A stretch of 64,000 nt of DNA, taken from Defluviitalea raffinosedens (GTDB lineage Bacteria > Bacillota > Clostridia > Lachnospirales > Defluviitaleaceae). The position numbers and the translations under genes were made by a program. Position 1 is the stretch's first letter. Each line of letters begins with the position of its first letter. Of the stretch, positions 17,030-25,026 are shown piece after piece. The notes beneath the pieces are model-generated. The model worked only from the letters and a program-made list of their open reading frames with translations. It did not search any database and had not been told where the DNA came from. The stretch covers positions 62,001 through 126,000 of the forward strand of contig NZ_JAFBEP010000001.1 in NCBI RefSeq assembly GCF_016908775.1, read 5' to 3'.

Positions 17030-17722
17030 TTATTCTTCTCTTGGGTCGATTACTTTTACAGCTTCAGCGAATCTTCCGTAAGTTCCTGTAGCTTTCTTGA
17101 TTGCTTCAGCAGGATCAGTACCTTTTTTAATCATTTCCATCATTTTTCCAAGATGAATGAATTCATATCCGATGATTTCGCCATTTTCATCTAAACCAGT
17201 TCTTGTAACATATCCTTCTGCCATTTCTAAGTATCTTGGTCCCTTAGCCACAGTACTGTACATTGTACCTACCTGGCTTCTTAATCCTTTTCCTAAGTCT
17301 TCAAGGCCTGCTCCTACTGGAAGTCCACCTTCAGAGAAAGCAGTTTGGCTTCTGCCGTATACGATTTGAAGGAATAATTCTCTCATAGCTGTGTTAATGG
17401 CATCACAAACTAAGTCTGTATTAAGTGCTTCAAGAATTGTTTTTCCAGCTAAGATTTCTGCAGCCATAGCAGCAGAGTGTGTCATTCCAGAGCATCCGAT
17501 AGTTTCTACTAATGCTTCCTGGATCACACCATCCTTAACGTTAAGAGTCAGCTTACATGCTCCTTGTTGAGGTGCGCACCAGCCAACCCCGTGAGTTAAA
17601 CCGGAAATATCCTTTATTTCTTTTGCTTTTGTCCATTGTCCTTCTTGTGGTATAGGTGCTGGTCCATGGTTAGGTCCTTTAGCTACACAAGTCATTCTTT
17701 CTACTTCATGTGTGTAATTCAT
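17030..17722 (-). CDS. NifU-like iron-sulfur cluster assembly scaffold protein
   Basis: The 230-residue protein belongs to the IscU/NifU N-terminal fold family, in the long form that pairs with GGGtGRT proteins. Conserved cysteines occur in GWCAPQQGACK near residue 48, ETIGCSGMTHSAAMAAEIL near 76 and DLVCDAINTAM near 103. GCSG and the Cys in the following helix occupy the positions of the cluster ligands of IscU. The leader AAAGAGGAAGGGGATAAGA holds an unusual purine-rich ribosome binding region complementary to both candidate Fur-regulated sRNAs. The gene is first of a two-gene operon and has a TATAAT minus-10 about 100 bases upstream. Confidence 0.85.
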   Translation of the reverse strand: MNYTHEVERMTCVAKGPNHGPAPIPQEGQWTKAKEIKDISGLTHGVGWCAPQQGACKLTLNVKDGVIQEALVETIGCSGMTHSAAMAAEILAGKTILEALNTDLVCDAINTAMRELFLQIVYGRSQTAFSEGGLPVGAGLEDLGKGLRSQVGTMYSTVAKGPRYLEMAEGYVTRTGLDENGEIIGYEFIHLGKMMEMIKKGTDPAEAIKKATGTYGRFAEAVKVIDPREE

Positions 17723-17747
17723 TCTTATCCCCTTCCTCTTTAAATGT
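17720..17747 (-). promoter_or_regulatory. ribosome binding region complementary to candidate sRNAs
   Basis: The plus strand here reads TCTTAT, CCCC, then CCTCTTTAAATGTA. It is almost the same as the C/U-rich part of sRNA B (TCTTATT, CCCCC, then TCTTTAAATGTA). The mRNA of the scaffold gene could therefore pair with the sRNA over 14 contiguous bases covering the GAGG Shine-Dalgarno, and over six more near the start codon. sRNA A pairs over ten. The pairing is inferred by eye. Confidence 0.5.
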
Positions 17748-17930
17748 AAATTTAATAATTGGCAATAATCCTATGAATGTTATATCTATTATCCCCACAG
17801 GTTATTATACCACGATTATCCTGTTCATTCTATTTAAAATTAAATTTTTTGTTAATTTATATACACGCTTGTCTTTTTATCATGTTTTCTGTGGAATACC
17901 TTAAAATAATCGCACATATTGAGCCTTGTC

Positions 17931-17985
17931 GGCTTTATCGACCATACTCGACATGAGGGTTCCGCAAGCAGAACCCTTTCTCCTA
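17931..17985. other. GC-richer intergenic patch with a stem-loop
   Basis: Between divergent genes lies GAGCCTTGTCGGCTTTATCGACC followed by a hairpin in which GGGTTC (about 17957) pairs with GAACCC (about 17972) ahead of TTT. The composition differs from its AT-rich surroundings. It resembles the lead region of palindromic repeat copy 2, which also contains a GTCGGC-to-GACCA stretch. No coding potential is seen. The rest of 17723-18038 holds promoter-like AT-rich DNA only. Confidence 0.35.
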
Positions 17986-18038
17986 ACCTGCAAATATGAT
18001 ATACTTACAAAAATAAAATCAATTAAAGAGGTGAAAAT

Positions 18039-18452
18039 ATGTCTTTTCAGAAAGTGGATTTAGAAGACAAAACCAGATCAGAAGACAAAATATCTGTGAT
18101 GGCTTATGGTTACGATAAAAATGAAATAAAGATCTTAAAAAGCTATTGCGATACACTCTCTGTCGACCATTTCATCCTGGTCAACGATTCGGTTATTGAT
18201 ATGACTTTGGAGGAGCTCCTTAAACTTGATCAGACAAAAGAGGCTTCTTCTTATTTGATTCCGGCAAAAGCAGTTATTATGAACGGCTTTTCAGGAAGTG
18301 ACCTGCAAGCTTTCTTAAAAGGTTTTAAGGATACCGGTCTTGAGCGCCCCATATTTGCTACCGTAACCCCTGTTTCAAAGAATTGGCCTTTTAAAACATT
18401 AATTAATGAACTGATCAAAGAACATGAAATGATGAAAAACAGAACAAAATAG
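18039..18452 (+). CDS. DUF3783 domain protein
   Basis: The 137-residue soluble protein matches the DUF3783 family, a small uncharacterised Clostridia family. Features are VMAYGYDKNEIKILKSYCD near residue 20, AVIMNGFSGSDLQAFLKGFK near 80 and PIFATVTPVSKNWPFKTLI near 105, with a charged C-terminal helix. It has no membrane segment or signal peptide, and the function is unknown. AAAGAGGTG precedes the ATG; this Shine-Dalgarno is also complementary to nine bases of the candidate sRNAs. The gene is alone, ended by a strong terminator. Confidence 0.8.
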   Translation: MSFQKVDLEDKTRSEDKISVMAYGYDKNEIKILKSYCDTLSVDHFILVNDSVIDMTLEELLKLDQTKEASSYLIPAKAVIMNGFSGSDLQAFLKGFKDTGLERPIFATVTPVSKNWPFKTLINELIKEHEMMKNRTK

Positions 18453-18480
18453 GAGCGGCTTACGCCGCTCCATTTATTTT
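18452..18480. terminator. bidirectional terminator
   Basis: GGAGCGGC (18452-18459) pairs with GCCGCTCC (18464-18471) around a TTAC loop, followed by ATTTATTTTT. It separates the convergent DUF3783 and MORN genes. Confidence 0.88.
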
Positions 18481-19568
18481 TCGGGTTGGACTGGTTCTCC
18501 CTTTTCCCATTGGCCTTTAAAAATGATTTTGCCTTCTTCATCGTATTTGGTTCCTTCTCCATGAGGAACACCATTGGCAAATTCGCCTTCATACATGATT
18601 TGCCCATTTTTATAGTATTCTATTCCTTTTCCATGGGAATAATCGTCTTTCATTTCTCCTTCATACTGAATTATTCCATTATCATAATAGGCTTTGCCTT
18701 GGCCGGTAGCTCTTCCTTCCACAAACTCTCCCATGTACATCACTTTTCCGTTTTCATAATAAATCTTGCCTCTTCCGTCAAAAACGCCATCCTTCCAATA
18801 TCCCGAATAAAAAATTCTTCCATTAGGATAATAAGAATTTCCATGGCCGGAAGGGCGTCCGTTTTCTACTTCTCCTTCATAAACTTTTTTACCAGATGCA
18901 TCATAAAAGATACCTGTTCCTGATATTTTTCCGTCTTTAAAGGTACCTTCGTACATAATCTTTCCATCTTTATAATATCTGATGCCCCGTCCGTGAGGCT
19001 TTCCATTCTCCATAACTCCCTCATAAGCCAGGGAACCATCTGCATAATATAATCTTTTCTTTGCTAAAATCGTATTGGACTGGTCTTTTTGGCCCAAAGC
19101 CTCTATACTTTTTATACTCATATCGTAAATTTTATACTGATTCTCTTCTGATTTTAAAATATACTGGAAAGTATTTCTGCGGTCTGTATACTCTTCACTA
19201 TTATGAGACTTTACAATGATATCTACTTCAACAGTCACATCTTCATCCTTTTTTTGGATAAACCTTATGTTCTCAATTTCGTAAACCAAATCATAAGAAG
19301 ATAAAATACGAAAAGTTTCTTTCAAGTCAGAATAATGTAAAACATAGATCGGACTTTTTTTGTGAAATAAGGCAATATACTGGTCGGGGTCATATGTTCT
19401 TATGGCTTCAACCAGATTTTCTATCACTTTTTTTACTGCTTTTTGCTCTGATGAAGAGATTTCTTCAATGTTCATTTGGGCATGGACAGGATTAAACCTG
19501 TACATGCTCATAATAACCATGATAAGCATAAGAATAAAAAGAAAACTTACTCTGCTGAGCCTCTTCAT
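18474..19568 (-). CDS. secreted MORN-repeat protein
   Basis: The 364-residue protein has an N-terminal hydrophobic signal segment (about residues 8-28), then a 130-residue domain with a nuclear transport factor 2-like or Ser/Asp-rich look (VIENLVEAIRTYDPDQYIALFHKKSP). It ends with eight consecutive MORN-type repeats of 23-24 residues, each of the form YYxNGxxxYEGExxNGxxxGxG. MORN repeats form a beta-hairpin ladder that serves as a scaffold or surface-binding module. The ATG at 19568 is chosen for AAGGAG seven bases upstream. It is probably exported or membrane-tethered. The function is unknown. No neighbour clearly shares an operon. Confidence 0.8.
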   Translation of the reverse strand: MKRLSRVSFLFILMLIMVIMSMYRFNPVHAQMNIEEISSSEQKAVKKVIENLVEAIRTYDPDQYIALFHKKSPIYVLHYSDLKETFRILSSYDLVYEIENIRFIQKKDEDVTVEVDIIVKSHNSEEYTDRRNTFQYILKSEENQYKIYDMSIKSIEALGQKDQSNTILAKKRLYYADGSLAYEGVMENGKPHGRGIRYYKDGKIMYEGTFKDGKISGTGIFYDASGKKVYEGEVENGRPSGHGNSYYPNGRIFYSGYWKDGVFDGRGKIYYENGKVMYMGEFVEGRATGQGKAYYDNGIIQYEGEMKDDYSHGKGIEYYKNGQIMYEGEFANGVPHGEGTKYDEEGKIIFKGQWEKGEPVQPEK

Positions 19569-19601
19569 ACACACACTCCTTTTTAATGGTATTCTTAAGG
19601 C

Positions 19602-20444
19602 TTAAACATTACTTCTTTGTCTTAGCACTTCATACATCAATATCCCTGCTGCCATGGCAGCATTGAGAGATTCAGCTTTCCCCGGCATAGGGATCTTGAC
19701 CAAAAGATCCGTCTTTTGGGCTGTTGAATCTTTAATGCCATTGGCTTCATTGCCTATAATTAGGGCAATATTCTTTCTTAAGTCGCACTGATAGGGATAC
19801 TTTTCACCTTTTAAATGGGCAGACAGTGTGGATATATTTCTTATCCTTAGTTCGTTAAGAAGGTCATTTATATCTGCATCTGTTAAGATTGGAAGATGAA
19901 AAATCGAACCCATGGTGGAACGGATCACTTTCGGATTGTATAAATCCACACTGCCTTTAGTTAAAATAATTCCATCCGCCCCCAGGGCATCTCCTGTTCT
20001 GATAATAGTTCCTAAATTCCCCGGGTCCTGAAGATCTTCCAGGATGATATAGAATCCATTTTCATTGGTCAATACTTTTTCCAGCGAAAAACTCTTCTGC
20101 CTGCAGATGGCCAAAACCCCCTGAGGGGTCATCGTATCCGATATGGCATTGAAAATTTTATCACTGACTTCAATAACTTCATTTTCAGATAAATGCCTAT
20201 GTACTGAGATTCGATCCAAAAAAGACGGATTTTCTTTTTTAAAAGAAGAAGCAACAAAAATAGAATCGATCTCCCAGTCCTTTGGTATTTCCTCTACTAT
20301 TTTAATCCCTTCTACAACAAAGGCTTTTTCCTTATTTCTGTTCTTTTTACTTTTTTGCAATCCCACAAGCCTTTTAATATGTCTGTTTTGCATGCTTTCA
20401 ATCATATCTTCACTTCTTTCATTCTGCATTTCTAGGTCTGCCAT
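19602..20444 (-). CDS. SpoU/TrmH-family RNA 2'-O-methyltransferase
   Basis: The protein of up to 280 residues is a SPOUT methyltransferase that methylates a ribose of rRNA or tRNA with S-adenosylmethionine. It has an N-terminal substrate-binding domain (NKEKAFVVEGIKIVEEIP). The three SpoU motifs are LEDLQDPGNLGTIIRTGDALG near residue 140, LIIGNEANGI near 232 and PMPGKAESLNAAMAAGIL near 252. The start is uncertain: the ATG at 20444 has no evident ribosome binding site, while ATG at 20405 (MIESMQNRHIKRL) has a weak AGAAGTGAAG. The exact RNA target is not predictable. Confidence 0.9.
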   Translation of the reverse strand: MADLEMQNERSEDMIESMQNRHIKRLVGLQKSKKNRNKEKAFVVEGIKIVEEIPKDWEIDSIFVASSFKKENPSFLDRISVHRHLSENEVIEVSDKIFNAISDTMTPQGVLAICRQKSFSLEKVLTNENGFYIILEDLQDPGNLGTIIRTGDALGADGIILTKGSVDLYNPKVIRSTMGSIFHLPILTDADINDLLNELRIRNISTLSAHLKGEKYPYQCDLRKNIALIIGNEANGIKDSTAQKTDLLVKIPMPGKAESLNAAMAAGILMYEVLRQRSNV

Positions 20445-20552
20445 TTTTTAGTATTAACTTTATTTCATAAATTTAATCCTCTCTTTGTAATATTTTCTTA
20501 ACAATTATACCACAATATAATTATTACGCAAACAAAAGGCGTATTTGAGCCG

Positions 20553-20581
20553 TTGACAGGCAAACAAACATTTGCTAATAT
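20553..20581 (+). promoter_or_regulatory. sigma-A promoter of the flavodiiron protein gene
   Basis: TTGACA at 20553-20558 and TAATAT at 20576-20581 have a 17-base spacer. They lie about 70 bases upstream of the ATG, which is preceded by AGGAGTGTG. Confidence 0.75.
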
Positions 20582-20647
20582 CTTTATTTGAAGATAATAA
20601 TTATTTTTTAATATAAATTCTATTTTAGTCTTCAGGAGTGTGAAAGT

Positions 20648-21859
20648 ATGTATAAATCAATAAAAATATTAGATAACTTATATTGGGTTGGTGCTTTGGA
20701 CCCAGACCTTAAGATATTCGATATTGTTATGGAAACGAAATACGGAACAACCTACAATTCATATATATTAAAAGGCAGCCAAAAAACCGTATTATTTGAA
20801 ACTGCCAAAGATAAATTCGCAAATCAATTTATAGACAGAATCAAGGACGTCATCGATATTAAAGAAATTGACTATATCGTAGTCAATCACACAGAACCGG
20901 ATCATGTGGGCTCTGTTGCCACTTTGCTGGATTACTGTCCCGATGCAACCATCGTGGGAACCGGCCCAGCCTTGAGGTTTTTAAAAGAAATTACCAACCG
21001 CCCTTTTAATAGCCTTCCTGTTTCCGATGGAGATACACTTAATATAGGGGACAGAACCATTCGATTTATCATGACCCCTTTCCTCCATTGGCCAGATACC
21101 ATGTATTCATATGTTGAAGAAGACAAAGTATTAATTACTTGTGATTCCTTCGGAGCTCATTATTGTGACGAAAGGGTATTTAATGATGTGATGGAAAAGG
21201 AAAAAGGAGCAGATATTCTGGATGCATATAAGTATTACTTTGATATGATTATGGGTCCTTTTAAGTCTTATGTCACTCAGGCATTGGATAAAATTAAAGA
21301 TTTGGATATCAAGATTGTCTGCCCGGGACACGGCTTAATTCTTAGAAATGACATTCAAAAATACCTGGATCTATACAGAGAATGGTCCTCTGTAAAAGAA
21401 AGAGAAAAGCCAAGCGTCGTCATTGCCTATGTTTCAGCTTACGGCTATACGAAAAAAATGGCTGAAGAAATCGCCAAAGGCGTTTCCTCAGCTGGAGACG
21501 TGGACGTATTCATATTTGATATGGTTTACGAAAACCCTTCAAAGGTAATAGGGGAAATGCAAAGTGCAAAAGGATTACTCTTTGGTTCCCCTACGATTGT
21601 TGGCGATACTCTTCCCCCGATCTGGAACCTTCTTACTTCTCTAAATCCGGTGATTCATAAGGGAAAACTGGCCGGAGCTTTTGGATCTTACGGCTGGAGC
21701 GGAGAAGCAGTATCCAATATAGAAGGACGATTAAAGCAATTAAGATTTAAAATACCTGTACCGGGACTTAAGATCAACTTCAATCCTTCAAAAGACCAAT
21801 TAAAGCAAGCTTATGAGTTCGGCCAAAAATTTGGTCAAGCAATCTTGGAAGAAAAATAA
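20648..21859 (+). CDS. A-type flavodiiron protein (FprA family oxygen/NO reductase)
   Basis: The 403-residue cytosolic protein reduces O2 to water or NO to N2O and protects anaerobes. It has an N-terminal metallo-beta-lactamase-like domain (1-250) with the diiron ligand motif HTEPDH near residue 80, further ligands in CDSFGAHYCDE near 155 and the His in CPGHGLI near 225. A C-terminal flavodoxin domain follows (IAYVSAYGYTKKMAEEIAKG near 255, GSPTIVGDTLPP near 315, GSYGWSGEA near 345). There is no extra rubredoxin domain, so it should take electrons from a separate rubredoxin such as the one at 52550. It has its own promoter and a palindromic terminator. Confidence 0.95.
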   Translation: MYKSIKILDNLYWVGALDPDLKIFDIVMETKYGTTYNSYILKGSQKTVLFETAKDKFANQFIDRIKDVIDIKEIDYIVVNHTEPDHVGSVATLLDYCPDATIVGTGPALRFLKEITNRPFNSLPVSDGDTLNIGDRTIRFIMTPFLHWPDTMYSYVEEDKVLITCDSFGAHYCDERVFNDVMEKEKGADILDAYKYYFDMIMGPFKSYVTQALDKIKDLDIKIVCPGHGLILRNDIQKYLDLYREWSSVKEREKPSVVIAYVSAYGYTKKMAEEIAKGVSSAGDVDVFIFDMVYENPSKVIGEMQSAKGLLFGSPTIVGDTLPPIWNLLTSLNPVIHKGKLAGAFGSYGWSGEAVSNIEGRLKQLRFKIPVPGLKINFNPSKDQLKQAYEFGQKFGQAILEEK

Positions 21860-21881
21860 CCCCTGTATATACAGGGGTTAT
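21856..21881. terminator. palindromic stem-loop after the flavodiiron gene
   Basis: A perfect 26-base palindrome (ATAACCCCTGTAT and its complement) overlaps the stop codon. The following sequence has little U tract, so it may stabilise the 3' end rather than terminate strongly. Confidence 0.55.
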
Positions 21882-21948
21882 GACATTAATACCGGGTCAC
21901 AAAAGCAGAAACTGTTCTGCTCTATATTTTTTAAGATGTTTATAAACA

Positions 21949-24156
21949 TTATGCCTTTTCAATATTAAATAAAACAGATGCAAAATCACCAATGTCTTCA
22001 AATTTTCTTCTGTCTATTACAAGCCCTGCATTCATCAGTTCACTGCCGTAATAAGTATCTGCTTTTCCAAAAGCAGTAACCTTATAAAGCATATCTGGAT
22101 TGAGGCCTGTAAGTTTATATCGCAGCCAGCTTGCATTGACTTTATTCAATTTTTGATAATATGCTGCGATGGCTTGGGTTTTATCTTCTGATACCACCAT
22201 CCAAGCCGTATCATTGCCTTCAAAAGGACTCTTTAAGCGATAGAAGACGCCTTGCTGGAATAGCTTTCTATATTTTTTATAATATTTAATTTGCTCTTTA
22301 ATCTGTTCTAATTCTTCATCAGTGAGTTTATTCAAATCCAACTCATATCCAAAAGCTCCAAAATACGCTACATTTGCTCTTGTGTCCAATGGAGTAATTC
22401 TGTTTACCTGATGGTTGGGCACAGCAGATACATGGGCACCAATACTGGAAACAGGATATACAAAACTGGTACCATATTGAATTTTCATACGCTCAGCTGC
22501 ATCGGTATCATCACTGCACCAGGTCTGTGGCGCAAAATAGAGCATTCCAGGATCGAATCTTGCTCCTCCGCTGGCACAGGATTCAAATAGAATATGAGGA
22601 AACTCAGTAGTAAGTCTGGTATATAAATCATATACACCCAGGATATATTTATGCATCACCATACCCTGCTCTTCAGGTTTTGCTCCTCTGGAATAGCATT
22701 CTGTGATATAGCGGTTCATATCCCATTTGATATAAGAAATTTTAGATTCTCTGATCACCTTTGAGATCATTTCATAGATATAATCCACAACTTCTTTTCT
22801 GGAGAAATCCAATACATGCTGTTGACGGCTTGGGCTTTCAAAGCGTTCCGGAGTAGAGAGAATCCAGTCAGGATGTTTCCTGTATAAGTCACTGTTCTTA
22901 TTCACCATTTCCGGTTCAATCCAAAGTCCAAATTTCATGCCCATTTCTTCAATTTTTCTCGATAAACCTGCAATACCATTGGGCAATTTATCAAGATTTG
23001 GGTACCAGTCCCCCAGGGCCTGATGGTCATCATTTCTTGTTCCAAACCAACCATCGTCCAATACAAATAATTCTACTCCTACTTCTTTGGCTTTCGCCGC
23101 AAGGTTTAAGATTTTTTCTTCGTTAAAGTCCATATAAGTTGCTTCCCAGTTGTTAAGAAGGATTGGTCTTTCTTTGTCTCGCCATACTCCCCTTGCCAAT
23201 CTTGTGCGGTAGAGCTTATGATAGGTCTGACTCATTTTATTTAAACCTTCATTGGAATAAACCATAACCAGTTCCGGCGTCTGGAAAGATTCTCCCTTAT
23301 GAAGCACCCATTCAAAATTATTTGGATGAATGCCCATGAGAACCCTGGTTGTATCATGGGTACATACTTCTGCCTGTGCCAGGAAGTTTCCACTGTATAC
23401 CAGACTGAATCCATATACTTCCCCTAATAATTCCGTGGTTTCTTTTCTCTTTAATGCAAGAAAAGGATTGTGCTCTGTACTGCTTATCCCACGCATGCTA
23501 TAAATCGACTGAACACCTTGCTCCAGACTTCTTACTTTTACATAGCGTTCCCTTGACCATGCTCCTGACAAATGGATCATATCAAAATCTGCATCCGGTA
23601 AATCAACACATCCACTCATAGCATTGGTTAAAACAATCTTTTCTTCCCCATTGTGAATGAATTTCGCATGGCGGGTAATCACCGGCAATTCTTCATAAAT
23701 CGTATAAGTAAGAATTAAATGTGTATCAATTACTTGATCGTATAAAACAATTTCAAGGCTGGTTGCTTCTTCGTCTTTCTCTGTATAAGTCGCCGGCAAA
23801 GGTTCAATTTTTTTCTTTCCACTGTATATGGAGTGGGAAACATATTTAAAATCTGTAATATGACTTCCGTTTTCCTGTTTTATAGTAAAGGCACCATAAC
23901 GAAAATCCCCTATGCCGTATGACGGATATTCCTGTTTGGTATATTGCAGGCATAAAGTTGAAGGGGGTGGGCAACTAAAAGCTGCATGAGGACGAGGCAT
24001 TTCCTCGTGGAGATAATGAAAGGATTCTTTATCATGGATTCTTTTTCCATAATATAAGTTGCCCAATTGCTTGTTTTCCATGATTTCAATAATGTAACTT
24101 ACTTCATTGTTAAAGATGTGGAATTCCTGTGATGTTTCATGATAAATAACTGGCAT
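21949..24156 (-). CDS. alpha-galactosidase, glycoside hydrolase family 36
   Basis: The 735-residue cytoplasmic enzyme releases alpha-1,6-linked galactose from melibiose, raffinose and stachyose with retention of configuration. The length is that of bacterial tetrameric GH36 enzymes. The N-terminal beta-sandwich is followed by a TIM barrel with VELFVLDDGWFG near residue 370, the nucleophile motif YIKWDMNR near 478 and the acid/base region CSDDTDAAERMKIQYG near 545. There is no signal peptide. The ATG at 24156 is chosen because GGGAG touches the earlier ATG at 24162. It is the last gene of the raffinose-type ABC operon, 24 bases after the permease. Confidence 0.95.
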   Translation of the reverse strand: MPVIYHETSQEFHIFNNEVSYIIEIMENKQLGNLYYGKRIHDKESFHYLHEEMPRPHAAFSCPPPSTLCLQYTKQEYPSYGIGDFRYGAFTIKQENGSHITDFKYVSHSIYSGKKKIEPLPATYTEKDEEATSLEIVLYDQVIDTHLILTYTIYEELPVITRHAKFIHNGEEKIVLTNAMSGCVDLPDADFDMIHLSGAWSRERYVKVRSLEQGVQSIYSMRGISSTEHNPFLALKRKETTELLGEVYGFSLVYSGNFLAQAEVCTHDTTRVLMGIHPNNFEWVLHKGESFQTPELVMVYSNEGLNKMSQTYHKLYRTRLARGVWRDKERPILLNNWEATYMDFNEEKILNLAAKAKEVGVELFVLDDGWFGTRNDDHQALGDWYPNLDKLPNGIAGLSRKIEEMGMKFGLWIEPEMVNKNSDLYRKHPDWILSTPERFESPSRQQHVLDFSRKEVVDYIYEMISKVIRESKISYIKWDMNRYITECYSRGAKPEEQGMVMHKYILGVYDLYTRLTTEFPHILFESCASGGARFDPGMLYFAPQTWCSDDTDAAERMKIQYGTSFVYPVSSIGAHVSAVPNHQVNRITPLDTRANVAYFGAFGYELDLNKLTDEELEQIKEQIKYYKKYRKLFQQGVFYRLKSPFEGNDTAWMVVSEDKTQAIAAYYQKLNKVNASWLRYKLTGLNPDMLYKVTAFGKADTYYGSELMNAGLVIDRRKFEDIGDFASVLFNIEKA

Positions 24157-24180
24157 AGTCATCTCCCTTTTCTATATATA

Positions 24181-25008
24181 TTATAGTTTGCTTCCTGATG
24201 TTGCTATTCCTTCAACGAACTGTCTCTGGAACAAGATATATATGATGATCATCGGAATACATGCAAGCAATGAAGCTGCCATTAATTCTGGGAAGTTGGT
24301 TACAAACTGTCCCTGCAGTTTTGCCAGGGCTGCTGAGAGTGGCATGGTGGTTTGCTCTGTATTAACAACCAAAGGCCACATCAAATCTTTAAAAGCAAAT
24401 AACGCCGTAAAGATTCCCAGGGCAACCATGGATGATTTGGTAAGAGGCAGCATAACATGCAAGAATATTTGTCCAATATTACATCCATCAAGTATTGCTG
24501 CTTCTTCCAGGTCTTTTGGAAGGCCCATATACGCCTGCCTTAAAAGGAAAGTACCAAAAGCTGTAACAAGACCGGGAAATATAAGCGCAAAGGAAGTGTT
24601 TAAAAGCCCCATTTTGCTCACCATTAAATATTGAGGTATGATAAAGATCTGGGCTGGTACCATCATTTGAAACAACACGATACCAAAAGCTAAATCTTTC
24701 CCCGGAAATTTCAGGCGTCCCAGAGCATATCCTGCCATCGTAGCAGTTAATACGGCACAAATTACCCGTCCTGCAATTAAAACCAGTGTATTCCAATACA
24801 ATCTTAAGAAATTCATTTTACGAATTACTGACTTAAAAGCATCCAGTCTCCATTTGGAAGGAAAGATCACAAACGGATTCATTTGAGTCGCTTCTGATAT
24901 CGTCTTAAAGGATGTTAACGCCATCCAGATAAACGGAACAATCATAATAATGGCTCCAATAATTAAAACCAGATGGACCAAATAAGTATATATATTTTCC
25001 TTTTTCAT
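24181..25008 (-). CDS. carbohydrate ABC transporter permease, MalG type
   Basis: The 275-residue inner-membrane protein has six helices and belongs to the CUT1 family importing oligosaccharides. The ATPase-contacting EAA loop is LEEAAILDGCNIGQIFLHVMLPLTK near residue 185. The C-terminal QRQFVEGIATSGSKL is typical of MalG-like subunits. It pairs with the MalF-like permease nine bases upstream. No ATPase gene lies in the operon, so a shared MsmX/MsmK-type ATPase encoded elsewhere is expected. The ATG at 25008 is preferred to the GTG at 25017, though neither has ideal spacing to GGGAG. Confidence 0.92.
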   Translation of the reverse strand: MKKENIYTYLVHLVLIIGAIIMIVPFIWMALTSFKTISEATQMNPFVIFPSKWRLDAFKSVIRKMNFLRLYWNTLVLIAGRVICAVLTATMAGYALGRLKFPGKDLAFGIVLFQMMVPAQIFIIPQYLMVSKMGLLNTSFALIFPGLVTAFGTFLLRQAYMGLPKDLEEAAILDGCNIGQIFLHVMLPLTKSSMVALGIFTALFAFKDLMWPLVVNTEQTTMPLSAALAKLQGQFVTNFPELMAASLLACIPMIIIYILFQRQFVEGIATSGSKL

Positions 25009-25026
25009 CCCCTGCACATCTCCCTT

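Noticed and set aside
18251-18923. Open frames antisense to the DUF3783 and MORN genes
   Set aside because: They arise from the repetitive MORN coding sequence and lack start signals.
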